Source: Protopterus annectens
Taxonomy: Eukaryota; Chordata; Ceratodontiformes; Protopteridae
Length of the DNA: 64,000 nt
Reading direction: 5' to 3'
Assembly (NCBI RefSeq): GCF_019279795.1
Contig: NC_056748.1
Span: 699,624,806 to 699,688,805 of the forward strand
Under the pieces are notes generated by a model. The model saw only the letters and a program-made list of their open reading frames with translations. It was not told where the DNA came from and searched no databases. Shown here one piece after another: positions 35,096-47,554 of this stretch. The number at the start of each line of letters is the position of its first letter. Positions within the stretch are counted from its first letter, which is position 1. The position numbers and the translations under genes were made by a program.

Positions 35096-35099
35096 TGTC

Positions 35100-35965
35100 A
35101 CTTTCTTCGAAATGTTAATGTACTCTTGCAGTATAGAAATAGTAGTGTTGCATTAAGCGCTGTCAACCCACACTTGAGTAGGCCCATAGAAAGTGGATGA
35201 AGGGAGTGCCAGTATCTCTTAAACATATATGCAGTCCTCGACTGTTGTTTCAAGGCTGGCATGTACAGGTAAATCTGGCACATGAGTAGCTTGTTATTGT
35301 GTTCACCAGAAATGTCAATGTGCTGCTAGAAATGTAGGGGGCTGTTAAAATATAACTGATAATGTCACCTGAACACATCCAGATATGTAGACATATAAAT
35401 ATAAATAAAATATATAAATACGTAGCAGTAACATCTGCATACTGGACAGTTTGTATGTCAGATACAGGTCAGGTATATAAGGAACTAGCAAAACACATTT
35501 CACAACGTAATGGACATTGCCTAGTGTAATAATACATGTAGGGGATATATACCTGCAGTCGACAGGAATGTAGTGTAAACTATAAGTACATATAAGTTGT
35601 TAATGGAGGTATCTTTTTACACCCTACTGTATGTGCATAAACAATGCAATTCCACACCTCAATGGGTATGTGTAATCTCAAAACATTTGTTGGGACATAT
35701 GTCCTATTGGTTTATTAACATCTGCATTTACTTTGATGCATGTGCCCTGTTCAAACACCACAATCTTGGTGGCCTGTTGCCACCAATCAATCCTGTATGC
35801 TGTTGGAATGTCCACTGTTGTTCTATATATGCATGTATTATGCTTGCTGTTCAACTGTTTGAACTCTGGTGCGTTGGGTTAATGGGAATATTACTGCATG
35901 CTGTTACAACTAATTTGGAATTCTGTTGGCTGTTACCAACCCATATTGTCATTAAATTCTCCTAA
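35100..35965. other. Remainder of Myb-like gene intron
   Basis: No further feature seen; the 122-codon open frame at 35597 has no domain. The segment ends at the acceptor before exon 3. Confidence 0.4.
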
Positions 35966-36884
35966 ACACAGAACGTATGGGAAGGCCGGTCCCAGCGGAC
36001 CCACCTGTCCCACTTCAGCTGGCAATGGCACCTGGTACCAGCAGGTCCGGTGCCCAGACCGGGACCTCCTCCTCTGTTGGCCCTGTGCCACCTTCAGGTG
36101 GAAGCGCTGCAGGGGATGGGGCTCATCCCCCCTGCAAGCGTGGCCGAAGGAGGGCCACCTATCACCCTCCGAATGGTCTGGGCTGTGGTGCATAGGGAGA
36201 TCGAGCGTTCAGTCACTGATCCTCTACACCAGCTCGAGGCAAGAGTGGAGCGACTCATGCATGAGCCTGCCCTTCCTACGCAGCCCCCAGCAGGGCCACC
36301 CTCCAGGCTGTGAAGGTGCAGTGGTGACTGCCCATGGGTAGAGATCTCAGTTCTGCTATTGCCATCTGTGGGCTCATGGACTTGTGATTTCCAAGCATCC
36401 TTCCCCGTCAATGGTGTTCACCCACCCCATGTGTCATATTCCACCCCTGTATGCGTCTTGTTTGTCTTGTCTGTTTACCTCCCCAACCTACCTCCCAAAA
36501 TATATCTACTTCCCCTACCCAACATTCCACTCTCACCTGAAAAAAAAAATAAAAAATGGGCAATCTGCTCCCACAAAAAAATTACGCCCCATACATAGCT
36601 GCCCATTTTGCACAAATGTCCGCTGGACACAGAAACTGAAATTCAATTGGTAGTACAACATACTTCGTTGTCCTCACCCCTCTCTCAGGGGTGGAAGGTT
36701 TCAAATTTCCCTCCAAATTACTAGTATATGCACAGCTGTTGCTGTTAAAGAAATGGGCAGCTATGGACCTTCCCTACACCCATCGTGCACATCCCGAGCT
36801 GTTTTCCCTACTGTCTTTCCTTCTTTGTGCCCCTTTTTCACAACTTTCCTATCTTCCCATTTTGTTTTCTTTCAAAGAAATGAG

Positions 36885-37145
36885 CATGGGGGTTAGCGGG
36901 AGTAAGCACTTTTAAGCAGTAGCAAGCAGGTTTGAGCGAGTGTGCGCATGTGTGCACTTAGCTTAGTATTGCTAAGTGTCACGCAAACCCGCGCAAACCC
37001 GCTTACAACTGCTTAAAAGTGCCTTAGTCACCCTGCATATGAGGGGCCTTGTTCTGCTCAGCAGCAAAATAAAACACCACTGTCAGTCTCGAACCCCGGA
37101 CATACTAGACTGCATGAAGTACCACTAGGCCACAGTACATATACA
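36885..37145 (-). mobile_element. tRNA-headed stem-loop repeat, copy 2
   Basis: Reversed, the head reads TGGCCTAGTGG (37132-37122) and CCGGGGTTCGAGACTGACA (B box, about 37099-37081). The body ends in a 117-bp hairpin: GCACTTTTAAGCAGT (36906-36920) pairs perfectly with ACTGCTTAAAAGTGC (37008-37022), with inner arms CACTTAGC/GCTAAGTG and AAGCAGGTTTG/CAAACCCGCTT. Confidence 0.78.
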
Positions 37146-39400
37146 GCAGGTTGTTGCTGAAATATATATATCATGCATCAAAATATGTGAATGTAAAGGA
37201 AAGATAGGAATGCCATAATACAAAACCTGTTCTGTGGAACTTTACCAGCAGTTGTTGTGTAATTGCATTACATGACTGTGATAACAGAACCAGACATTCT
37301 AGCAGTAAATAATGTTACAGCAGCACTTTACATCCCCCACACAGTATCATAGCAGGACAATCCCCACCCAAATGTACAAAATACCAGTGTGTTCAAGGTA
37401 CAGCAAGGATGTAGTTAGGCATACTCAGTACTGGAACTGTCTAGTTTTCATGAGCATCCTGTGATAATGTCAACAAAAGAAAAAGCACAAACTGTGCAGA
37501 AGTGAGTACATTTATATCCACAGTACAGCAGTTCCCAAACAGTCCATGTGCAAAATGAAAACATCTCAATAACTACGTATGTATGCCAGCTAATTGTATA
37601 AGTAGAAAAGAAACTCCATACTCCCATGTATCTTGTGTTAGCATTTGTAAAGTTAAGTACAATTCTACACTGTTAACTGTGTACTGGAAGTGGCAACATT
37701 CAGGTCTGAGTACAACATTCAAATCACTAGCTACACCCCTAGCATCAGTTATGAGAAGTATACCAACCTTCTGACTTACACAACAGTGTCCACAGCAAAC
37801 AAGCATGGTCCCCACTTTGGAAAGCTGAAAGGGCTATGCCTACCTGACTTAACAATTTATAGTATTGGGTTGCTATGACAGTGAGTACTGCAAGTACCAC
37901 ACAGCAGGCTGCATGCAATTGCCAAATGATGGCCACCAACTGGTGCAGAGGCCATTACATGCACATGTGCAGATGCCTAGAAAAGCAGGCTGTACTTGCT
38001 GTCCACACATGCAATCACTTCATTGCTATTACGGAGGGAAAGAGTGAGAGAGAGAGAGAGAGAGAGAGACAGCTGGATGTACAGACGCAGCCAACAGCAG
38101 CAGGAAAAAATAAAAAAGATAAACCACAAATATAGTGAAAGAAAAAGTAATATATAGCAAAAAAAAAAAAGAAAAACTAAAAGAATAGATTGAAAACAAA
38201 TTATATTGAAAAGAAAAATATATTGCAAAAAAAAATCTCATATTAAAAAAAATATTTAAAAAAAAAATATTTAAAAAAAATATATATTGAAAAGAAAAAT
38301 ATATTTAAAAAAATAATATTGAAAAAGTAATAGTATATTGAAAAGAATAATCATATTGAAATAAAAAATATATCTTGAAGTAAATCATAAGCTATAAAAA
38401 TAAAAGCTACTACAAAGCACACGAAACAAAGGAATACGAACACATACAAAGGTAAGGTATGTAACAGCTATGTATTTACTGGCATGTAGTAGATGTTTAT
38501 GAAGAGTACTCTACATAGTTTGAATCATCCATATGTGGCAACAGTACGTATGTATGCACAGACGCCCTGCATAACTACTGGCATGGAGACATCAGTGTGT
38601 AGCTGTGTGCAGCGGGATATGACTGTGACATATGTAGTTCAGCATTAAATGTCAAACATTTGATCCATGTTATCTGTGTTCTGTACAGTAGTGTGTACAA
38701 TGTCCATTTGTGGGAGTAGCACATACGGTTATATAAACATGGATGTGACAGAGTAACAAATGCATGATAGTCATATTAATGTGTAGCTTAGCACTGGCAA
38801 CAGCTGTACCAGGCTAGTATGTTAATCTAGCATTCGCAGCTATATATACACCCTCTAATACTACTGTGTGCTCACATGCAACACCTGTTCATGTTGTAGC
38901 AAGGCCCAGCAGGTCAGCCATGAGGTACACAAACTTACAACAGTGTGGACCTTGTGTGTGTATGGCACACAGATACGGAGAGATCTGTCTGTGTCAGATA
39001 TATTAGCATCTGTACATGTACATAGAGCAAGGGACATACTGCAACTGTTTGTGAAGGGCGGACATATATATGTTGTTGAAGGTTGTTATGTGCATATGTC
39101 TATGTAGGTTGTAGTGTGTGGCAAACAAGACAGCATACAGTGCTGTTATATGACATGTGGTGGTTAAACGCTGTGGGTATGATTCTTCAAGTTTGTAGTG
39201 TTGCAGCCAGTGAGGCCTGCTAAAGCTACATGGGCTGAGAACACCTTCAATGCATTCCGCACAACACTGTGCAATATTATGACATAACGGTATACCTCAC
39301 AACCTTTGCATAATTGATATCCCCACCATGAAAGGTGGACTGTATATGTGCCTATATGTATATCTGCATTTATAGCAGCACTTTACAATGGATGTTTATA
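37146..39400. other. Spacer with (GA)n and A-rich low complexity
   Basis: (GA)n at 38043-38069 and an A-rich tract with interspersed TATAT at 38100-38400. No gene recognised; the open frames across these are artefacts. Confidence 0.5.
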
Positions 39401-39416
39401 TGTATGTGTGTGTGTG

Positions 39417-39478
<62 letters not shown>

Positions 39479-39493
39479 GAGAGAGAGAGAGAC
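39401..39493 (+). repeat. Compound (TG)n(TA)n(GA)n microsatellite
   Basis: Short TG run, about 28 TA units, then a GA run. It immediately precedes a CR1 fragment. Confidence 0.95.
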
Positions 39494-39584
39494 AGGGTCA
39501 TATTTACTGCAACAGATGCCTGGTGACATAGCCATGGACCCAAGTTTTCTGTTGACACTGCATTGGCATACCTTCTTGCAAAGA

Positions 39585-40365
39585 CTCTGTACCCATGAAC
39601 TACCACATAGGTGGTAGTCTACTTAACACCGAAGGTGTGATAAGAGACCATGGGACACAGGTGGACAGTAGTCACCCCTTTGGTAATCACAGTGTCATAC
39701 TAGTCATGTCAGCTGTCTACATGGCACACATCATCACAAAAGGTGTGTCATCCAGGGAAATATAGGTCAGAGTTCCCCTTTACTCATCACACATAAAGCC
39801 CATTATCAAGTACAATGCCCCATGCGGTGTGTACCTCCCAAGACATCTACAGCAACTGGAAATGACACACACATACCTCACAAAGAGTAATACTGGCCTC
39901 AAACAGGTGCCCTATGTAGACCATTTCACAAACCCACAGCTAGACTGTGTTGCATATCACCTACACAGAGGTGACCTCTGCCTAACATACTAAGCTATGT
40001 CAAACCCAGAGCTGTTGGACATGCTCCACATAGACAGATCACAATCCCTACAAGCTACACGCTCTAGGGACCTAAACCTTGTGACCTCAATAGACAGCAC
40101 ATGCTGGAGGGATAGATCCCTATCTCAGAGACATCCCATACTCTGGAACAAACCACCTATCAATAGCAAACAAAGCCCCTAATTAGCTGTCATCAGAGAT
40201 AATCCTGATGAATGTATTGGAGATAGGAAATACACCCCGGGAATCACCTCTCTGGCTCTGCTTGACAGGGCCACGTGAAACGTACTTACCTGTGTGTCAA
40301 AGGCCAGGGTAGCGTATGGCTAGACTTCTATAGGCCCTAGGGCCAATAGCCTATTACCTACCTAT
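39585..40365 (+). mobile_element. CR1 3' fragment, unusually diverged
   Basis: It matches the copy at 58470-58998 and then continues through the C-terminal domain to the 3' end (GGGCCAATAGCCTATTACC, TACCTATGAA). Only short open pieces remain (39997-40182: DRSQSLQATRSRDLNLVTS). Many A-runs in the relatives read CA or AC here, for example ATTTCACAAACCCACAG where the relative has GTCTCAAAAAACTACAA. Confidence 0.8.
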
Positions 40366-40369
40366 GAAG

Positions 40370-41370
40370 CGATACACACCCACATGTACTTGTTGCAATA
40401 ACTGCTATGTGAGGTTGACTGAGTGTGATGGTGAATGTGCTGGTGAATGTGTCAGAGTTCTGTATATGTGTGATAGCTTAGTGGGAAACTGTTTCAGTCA
40501 TGGTATTATGTGTCCTAGCTGTGATCCCAGCAAAAGATGTGTATGCAATTGCTAGGCAGAAAAAGCAGTATGCCATACGGTCTGATGTAGTCCCTTGGTG
40601 TTGACTGGGGTGTCCCACTGTAGGTTAAAGCAGTACATGTATGCTTATTGAGTGTTACTGCTGGTGAATCCAACTCATGTATGAACTGTAGTACTACCTG
40701 AAGGTGTATGCCTACACAGCACAGTATGGTGTATGTCCACATTTCTTGGAACCACTGTTTTGTGTGTTCCCTGTAGTCCTCACAGGTTACATACCTCAGG
40801 CATAAGGCTTTGTAACTACTGACACACAGTACTGTATGGTACACAGGTAAAGGTCATCTGGGTTGCCATACCTTTGAGTCTGGTATGTATGTCTGATGTG
40901 TGTGTGGGTATGCCTGTACCATGGCCTCGGTCATATGTGTGTTACAGGATATAAGTGCATATCTAGCAACATGTATAGTCTAGTACAGCAGTATGCCACC
41001 TATATTAATGAATGTGCACATATGTTAGGCAGGGGTTTACCATCAACGACTAGTGTGGTATACTGGTAATACTGTAACTGGACTTTACAATAATTGCAAT
41101 GGAATACATATTTCCTGATGCATTAGCTTGATATATACCTCCTGTGGCTAAGTGGTACATTGTGTCGCATACAGTGTGCCATGTACTGTTGTATAGCCTT
41201 ACATACTGGTTTATCTTTGTTGCTGTGCAAAACATGGTTTGATATATAGAGTGTGCCAGGCATTGTCAGGCAGTTGTGGGCTGAGCACTGATATGTGGTA
41301 TTGAAAGTGTGTGCCCTCTGACAGCCAATAGGTTGCTATATATGGCAGTTAATTGATATCTGTACTTTAT
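40370..41370. other. CA/TG-rich spacer, possible 5' region of Myb-like gene
   Basis: Rich in TGTG and CACA words with few A or T runs. No domain-bearing ORF. The promoter or a non-coding first exon of the downstream gene may lie here, since its first coding exon starts after a splice acceptor. Confidence 0.35.
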
Positions 41371-43447
41371 AATGTTAAGTGTGCCACATGACATGCTCAC
41401 ACATATTGTTTCATTGTCTTCCAGGGCAATGGCCCACCGTCATAACCCCACCTACAGCACGGCAGAGGAGGAACTGATAACAGCAAGCCTGGCGCAGCAC
41501 TATGCCCTGTTGTTCTCCAGAACCAGCCAGGACCAGCATGAGTGGACTGCACTGTGGCAAGATCTTGTCCGTAGGGTAAATGACATAGGCATGTATAACC
41601 GGACATATGAGCAGGTACACCATCACTGCAGTGATTTAATTAGACATGTCTGGCAGTGTGCATCAGATATCCATAGACAACAGCTTGCCACAGGTAGTGG
41701 GGTACCCATCCATCACCCCCTCACCAGAGTGGAGGAGCTGCTCCTGAGCCAGGTGGCTCCTGGCCAACAGCAACAACATCAAGCAACATGTATCATCATG
41801 GAGGCCGGGGCCACCCAGCAAGCTGACACAGAGCGTGCAGGTAACATGGCATAGCTGTACACTACTGTTGCCTCTATTGGTAGAGCATTCTCATGTGAGA
41901 TGTGTACTGTGTAGTTAGAGGATGTGGTGCCTAGTATTGTGCAATACTAATAACTAGGAATGTAATCTATAGGCCTGTGACTGTCAACCGTTGTACTACT
42001 GTAAGATTGCAGACACACAATAGCAATGCCACAGTTGTTGCCACTGACAAAGTGTCTCATATCCTTGTAGGTCCCTCTGGTGTGACAGCAAGGCAGCAGA
42101 CCCATGCTGGTGAGTGTGTTCTACATTTAATATTACTAATTAAATGTGCATGTCATAGGTGAGCTGTAGGCCATGTACACATAACACACCTACGCATAAT
42201 GCATGCTGTGCATGTTTGCTGTGAGACTATGCACATCCCAGTAACGTGGGTAGCTGCCTAAAATACATAACAATACACAGAGCATCCCACACAATTGTGG
42301 CAACACTGTAGTGGACATTGGATATGCAGAGGCAATACACATACACACAACATGCACAAATTTGTCATACGCGGTACACGTTCACATGCTACACATGGCG
42401 TATTCAGACACCTGCTGTAAGGTCACACTCTAGTATCCCAAATGTCATCCGCACAGCACACATAATATACCTGAGGGGCTGATGCCTCTCATGTGGCTGT
42501 GTGACACTTTCCAGCACATAACACATTCATGTTAGGCAATGCCTCCTATTAGGCACCATACAAACCCATGTAACAACTGGCTGTGAAATGGTGAATGTAG
42601 CCATGGTACAGCAGTTCTGGTACAGCATGGTATGTGCCGGTCAGGCACGCATTAGTAGCCTTGAGTGACCACATGATGCTGCATGATGATGGCTCATGGT
42701 ACTACAACCCATCCAGTTGCAGTGACCACAGTACTACATATAGCATTAACTGCTGTGCACCTCAATGTTGTGTGTGTACACACATATGGACCGATACACA
42801 ATATGCATAGCAATCACCTTTTGTACAAAGTGACACATATATGCCTTGTAATGCTATTGAGTGTATAGGTCACATGACACACACTGTGTATATGTGATGT
42901 TTAATGTTGCAATTGTGTTGTAGCATGCCATGTCATGGCTGGCACTGGCATGGCCATAATATGTCCTACACTCAACATAACCACTGTACAATGGCTATGT
43001 TGAGCAATGGTATTCCATCAGGTATACATGCACCACTCATCCTGTGTGTATACATAGCATGCATGTGCTAAACCTGTGTCCACATTTATCTGCTAAAGAC
43101 ACAGACGCTCTTATCAAAAATGGATATCTATGTGACACACAGATACACATCCAGCCATGGTATGTATACCTGTGAGTGATGGTGCACAGGACATTGCAGA
43201 GCTTTTAATACTTACACAGCAATGTTGTGTCCATGTACACATTGCGTTCCAGGGTGAGGCCAATCACTGAACAACAACACACATGCATCAAAGCCATGTA
43301 TACTGTTATTGGCAAGGGCTGTCTACACCCGCACAGCATGCTGTTGAGCAACACACGTCCTGCATGCTGACACGTGTGATATCACTGTTTGCCTTGTGAT
43401 ACTGTACCCCACCATCACCCGCTATTGAGTATGTTCTGGATTGCTGG

Positions 43448-43448
43448 T

Positions 43449-43543
<95 letters not shown>
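43448..43543 (+). repeat. (TG)n microsatellite
   Basis: About 47 TG units within intron 2 of the Myb-like gene. Confidence 0.98.
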
Positions 43544-43544
<1 letters not shown>

Positions 43545-43559
43545 TGTTTTATTGAGGAG

Positions 43560-43785
43560 TGCATTCATGTGCATGTGTGCATGTGTGCATGTGTTCATGT
43601 CTGCATGTGTTCATGTGTTCATGTGTGCATGTGTGCATGTGTGCATGTGTGCACATGTTCATATGTTCATGTGTTCATGTATGCATGTGTGCATGTGTTC
43701 ATGTGTGCATGTGTGTATGTGTGCATGTGTGCACATGTTCATGTGTGTATGTGTGCATGTGTGCACGTGTTCATGTGTGCCGACA
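43560..43785 (+). repeat. (CATGTGT)n-like minisatellite
   Basis: Six- to eight-base units CATGTGTG and CATGTGTT repeated over 220 bp directly after the TG run. Frames of Met/His/Val/Cys here (MCACVHVC type) are spurious, although one runs in phase into exon 3. Confidence 0.92.
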
Positions 43786-44639
43786 TCATGTACAGGTCGT
43801 AAAGTGTATTTCCTGTCTTCCTCTCACAGGTGCTGACTTTGGGCTGGTTCACTGCAGCAGGGAAACTGATGTCACTGATCAAAATAGTGATAATGATGAT
43901 AGGTGTGTTGAGGCACAGTCATGTTTGCCAGGGTCTGTCATTGGGCCACAAATCGACAGTACACAAGTGTCCACCCCATCCATTCACAAAGTCATACTGC
44001 CAATACATCCATCACCAATGCCCTTAGCTGAGGGACAGAGTACAGTCAGCATTGGCCAGGACAGTGTGGTATCCATGGCACATGCATCCCGACACAGCAG
44101 CCATACCCAGATGTCTGGAAGGGTACCACATAGGCAGATGTACAGGGGTTCTCATCGGAGCACTGCTGCTCATCATGCCACTGGCAGACATGCCACAGAT
44201 CTTACAACCTCACACATGTTCCAGGCTGTCATGGAGGCACAGGCACGTATGGAATGGTACACCAGACAGGGGCTAAGGGCACAGAGGGCACATAACACCG
44301 CCGTAATTGACAGTATCCGTGACCTAGCTGGTGCCATCTGTAATTACACTGAGGTCACTGATAGACGTTGAGGAGAGACATTAGATGTCCTCCGCAATGT
44401 CATGTCCATGTGTCAGGACAGTGCGGGATGGTTGAGTCGTCAACGTGGATGTATGCCAGCAACATCAGCAGTTGGCAGTCACCTCGGACATCCCTCAAGC
44501 CACAGCCTTTCCCGTAGTGCCAGTACCAGCCCCAGCAATGTTGGGGGTGGGCTGTCCATAGAACGTCCTAGAAGACCACGTGCACGTGGCTCTGGACATC
44601 TACCTCTGGGGATAGTACCCAGTCTAGCTTAGTACCTGA

Positions 44640-45630
44640 TAGTGTCAGTAGCACCCCTGCCAGGCACAGGTACAATATCTGTGGCCAGAGACCGTGATCT
44701 GTAAAGCCTCACAGGTACAGTCTGCGGCTGTCCCACAAATACCCGTATATGGCAGTCACATGGTGGAACTGTGTGCATGCAGACACACACATACATAATC
44801 CAGACACCTAGGGCTAACACATACCCCCACACATTACATCAACATTGGCCCATACCAGTATTCTTGCCCCCCCCCCACACACACACACATACATGTCAAT
44901 TGGATGGCTCACTGTAGACCTCTGGCAAACCAGCAACACACCCTGTGCAAATGATGAAACCTGTGCCACCTCCTGTCATCTGTAACATCGATGCAGGAAC
45001 AGGCTACCATGGTGCTGATGCACAGGGTGCACAGGGTGTCTTTACAGCAGTATAGCAATGTTAGCATGTTGTCAGCAGTAGAGTGTAATGATATGCTTGA
45101 AGGTGTAGCTGAGCAGGAATGATGCATTAAAGCTATGATTGTCATTGTAGTGTTGTTTACACCAGTGTTAATTCCAATTGTGTATTGTCCACCCACGTGC
45201 CACATGGCTGATGTGTGCAGTATTGGCAGCATGTGTTAGAGAGTGGACAGTATGTGTGGGATGTGTGTAGCACAGATTTGCAGGTCTACAGTTGTGAACA
45301 TGGTGGAGGTGCACTGTCTGCATGTATGTGCATAGTGGACGCATGGGCAGGGTGACATGCTCTGTATTACACAGTAACACTCCATAGTTTCTATTGGTGG
45401 CCAGTATGCATTGTACTACACACATTTCGGAACCTGACTACACATGTGTGTATGACATGGTTCGACACTGTGCTGTGGGTGATACTGTTACTATCTGTCA
45501 TTGTTTTGCATTTTGGTAGTATACATGCCTTCAACAGCCTGACCATAACCAATCGTTAGATGATGTCTTGACAACTGATACACAGATGTAGGACACACAG
45601 CAACATTTGGATCCTTCAGGTACTATACTA
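44640..45630. other. CA/TG-rich spacer
   Basis: Contains a short C-run and (CA)n near 44868-44890. No supported gene; the minus-strand frames at 44909 and 45168 show no domain. Confidence 0.4.
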
Positions 45631-45639
45631 TGCCAGTAA

Positions 45640-46000
45640 CCAGTGGTATTCAACTGCACCCATTACTGAGACCACTCCTGTTTGGCATATGGCTCTCTTA
45701 GGTACAAGCAATCAGAGTAGGGATATGTCTGTCCACATCTGGTAATGCATACTGTGACCTATACTGCATTCTCCAGGTGACACACACATCCTCCACAAGG
45801 TTATCATACAGACAGATACCGGTTGTCAAACCCATGCTGTAAAGCTATAGGCCAAACTAAGTATAGTCATCCACCTTTACGAAACATAGTATTCCCACAG
45901 TACCACATAGGTAGTAGCCACCAACATGATGAACAGGTACCGATGTGTACATGCAACCTAGTGTTAAGTCATCTCTCCTTTGATAATCACATTTCCTAAG
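45640..46000 (+). mobile_element. CR1 RT fragment, strongly decayed
   Basis: It begins at the GVPQGS neighbourhood with LRPLLFGIWLS-VQA and continues through TGCQTHGLKL-like codons to LSHLSFDNHIS in three frames. Relatives at 58200-58600 align in order. Numerous indels. Confidence 0.6.
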
Positions 46001-46439
46001 GTATTTTGAAATCCCTAGGTGGATCACATATGCAATAAGGGGTCTGCATGCATATCCACAAAGGTTGTTGTACACCTATCATGAATAGTGATCACTGACA
46101 GACTTTGCTGCATTTGAACAGGTCTGACATATACCTCAGCCATAAACCCTCACTCACACAATTCAATAGGAACTGTAATGAGTGTGTGTGACATGAATAA
46201 CCTAGGCCAGGCATCACTGCAGTGGCTGGCCTTGTCACAAGCATACAGATGTGACCTAAGGTCTGGGAAGCAGCAGCACAGTTTAGCAAAGATGACAGCT
46301 GTGTTCTTGGATAAAGCAGGGTTCCCACACATGCAATAATTGAGGTAACATGTATGTATATGTTTTTGCCTCACAGCTACCTCACATGTGCAATGCCTAC
46401 TGATATGTCATACGGTAGTAAAAGCAAAACCCACAACAC

Positions 46440-47548
46440 ATTAACCAACAGTGCCACACACATAGAGCACACACACACTCACCAAGTGCAGGATTCAACC
46501 CCCTACCTAACTACTTCATGATACTAGAGGAGTACGCATTAACACAATGCGATATACACATTACTGGGAGGTCTCATTTCCACAGTTATATTTGTAGGAT
46601 GGTGACATCATCAGACTCGACAAAGATAAGTATACCACTTGTAAGGTGTACTGCTACTCTACAAAAAGGTTGCTCCTCTCCAAGGTAATTACACACATAC
46701 ACAGTTGTCAAGTGCAGGATTCAACCCCCTACCTAATTATTTCATGATACTAGAAGAGTATGCATTAACATGACACGCTATACACATCATTGGGAGGTTT
46801 TATTTCCACAGGTATATTTGTAGGATGGTGACATCATCAGACTTGACAAAGATAAGTATACCACTTGTAAGGTGTACTACTAACTCTACAAAAAGATTGC
46901 TCCTCTCTAAGGTAATTATACACACACACACACAGTTATCAAGTGCAGGATTCAAACCCCTACCTAACTACTTCATGATACTAGAGGAGTATGCATTAAC
47001 AAGTCATGCTATACACGTTACTGGGAAGTGCCTTTTCCACAGGTATATTTGTAGGATGGTGACATCATCAGACTTGACAATGATTAGTATACCACTTTTA
47101 AGGTGTTTTACTACTCTCTAAAAAGGCTGCTCCTTTCCAAGGAGACCACACACAAACACACACACTTGTTAAGTGCAGGATTCAAACCCCTACCTAACTA
47201 CTTCATGATACTAGAGGAGTACACGTTAATACGTCGTGCTATACACATTAGTGGAAAGTCTCTTTTCCACAGGTATATTTGTAGAATGGTGACATCATCA
47301 GACTTGACAATGATTAATATACCACTTTTAAGGTGTTTTACTACTCTCCGAAAAGGTAGCTCCTTCCCAAGGAAACCACACACAGACACACACACACTTG
47401 TCGAGTGCAGGATTCAAAACCCTACCTGACAACTTTATGATACTACAGGAGTATGCATTTACACAACGCGCTATGCACATCACTGTGAGTGCTCCTTTCC
47501 ACAGGTATATTTGTAGGATGGTGACATCATCAGACTATACAATGTGGG
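46440..47548 (+). repeat. ~230-bp tandem satellite, five units
   Basis: (A/G)AGTGCAGGATTCAA recurs at 46484, 46710, 46941, 47171 and 47403 (steps 226, 231, 230, 232). Each unit holds GTATATTTGTAGGATGGTG and GACATCATCAGACT, plus a (CA)n run. On the minus strand each carries a B-box-like GGGTTTGAATCCTGC, so the unit probably includes a tRNA-derived piece. It adjoins the cut edge of a CR1 copy. Confidence 0.9.
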
Positions 47549-47554
47549 TTACAT

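Larger units (their letters stand above)
34250..36313 (+). pseudogene. Harbinger Myb/SANT-like gene, copy 1
   Basis: Three probable exons. Exon 1 (34250-about 34535) begins MAGIGEGSHFRVQ after CATCTGCAG; an in-frame TGA at 34292 stands where a Trp of the SANT helix is expected, then the frame stays open through EYKAEAWNRLAHEL and GEQVRHHHADLKRRK. Exon 2 is 34654-34716 (AG before, GTTAGT after; RAANQQAYADRLL). Exon 3 starts at 35972 after CACAG: a Pro-rich segment, the basic CKRGRRRA, then a one-base shift near 36185 and EIERSVTDPLHQLEARVERL to a stop at 36313. Such proteins bind Harbinger ends and bring the transposase into the nucleus. The exon 1 donor is unclear. Confidence 0.65.
41429..44632 (+). 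pseudogene. Harbinger Myb/SANT-like gene, three exons
   Basis: Coding parts: 41429-41840, 42071-42109 and 43830-44632; every junction is AG/GT and phase 1, and the total is 1254 bases, divisible by three. The ATG follows an acceptor (GTCTTCCAG), so a 5' non-coding exon is likely. Residues 9-80 form the SANT-like helices (YSTAEEELITASLAQHYALL; WTALWQDLVRRVN; YEQVHHHCSDLIRHV). Exon 2 adds GPSGVTARQQTHAG. Exon 3 is Ser/Thr/His-rich, then MEAQARMEWYTRQGLRAQRA (helical) and a basic RPRRPRARGSG end. One in-frame TGA (44369-44371, after a CGT; CGA to TGA fits) breaks it; beyond it the frame runs open to TAG at 44630. It is the DNA-binding partner of a HARBI1-type transposase. Confidence 0.75.

Noticed and set aside
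35597-36411. Overlapping open frames in six registers around the Myb-like exon 3
   Set aside because: Only the frame starting at 35972 (then shifted) fits the splice acceptor and the basic/coiled-coil order; the rest arise from G/C-rich sequence.
43389-43836. Open frames rich in Cys/Val/His/Met
   Set aside because: They are translations of (TG)n and CATGTG repeats in several frames, not a Cys-rich protein.
46440-47548. CRISPR-like array of repeats
   Set aside because: Units are ~230 bp and wholly repeated with no unique spacers; the setting is a vertebrate genome.
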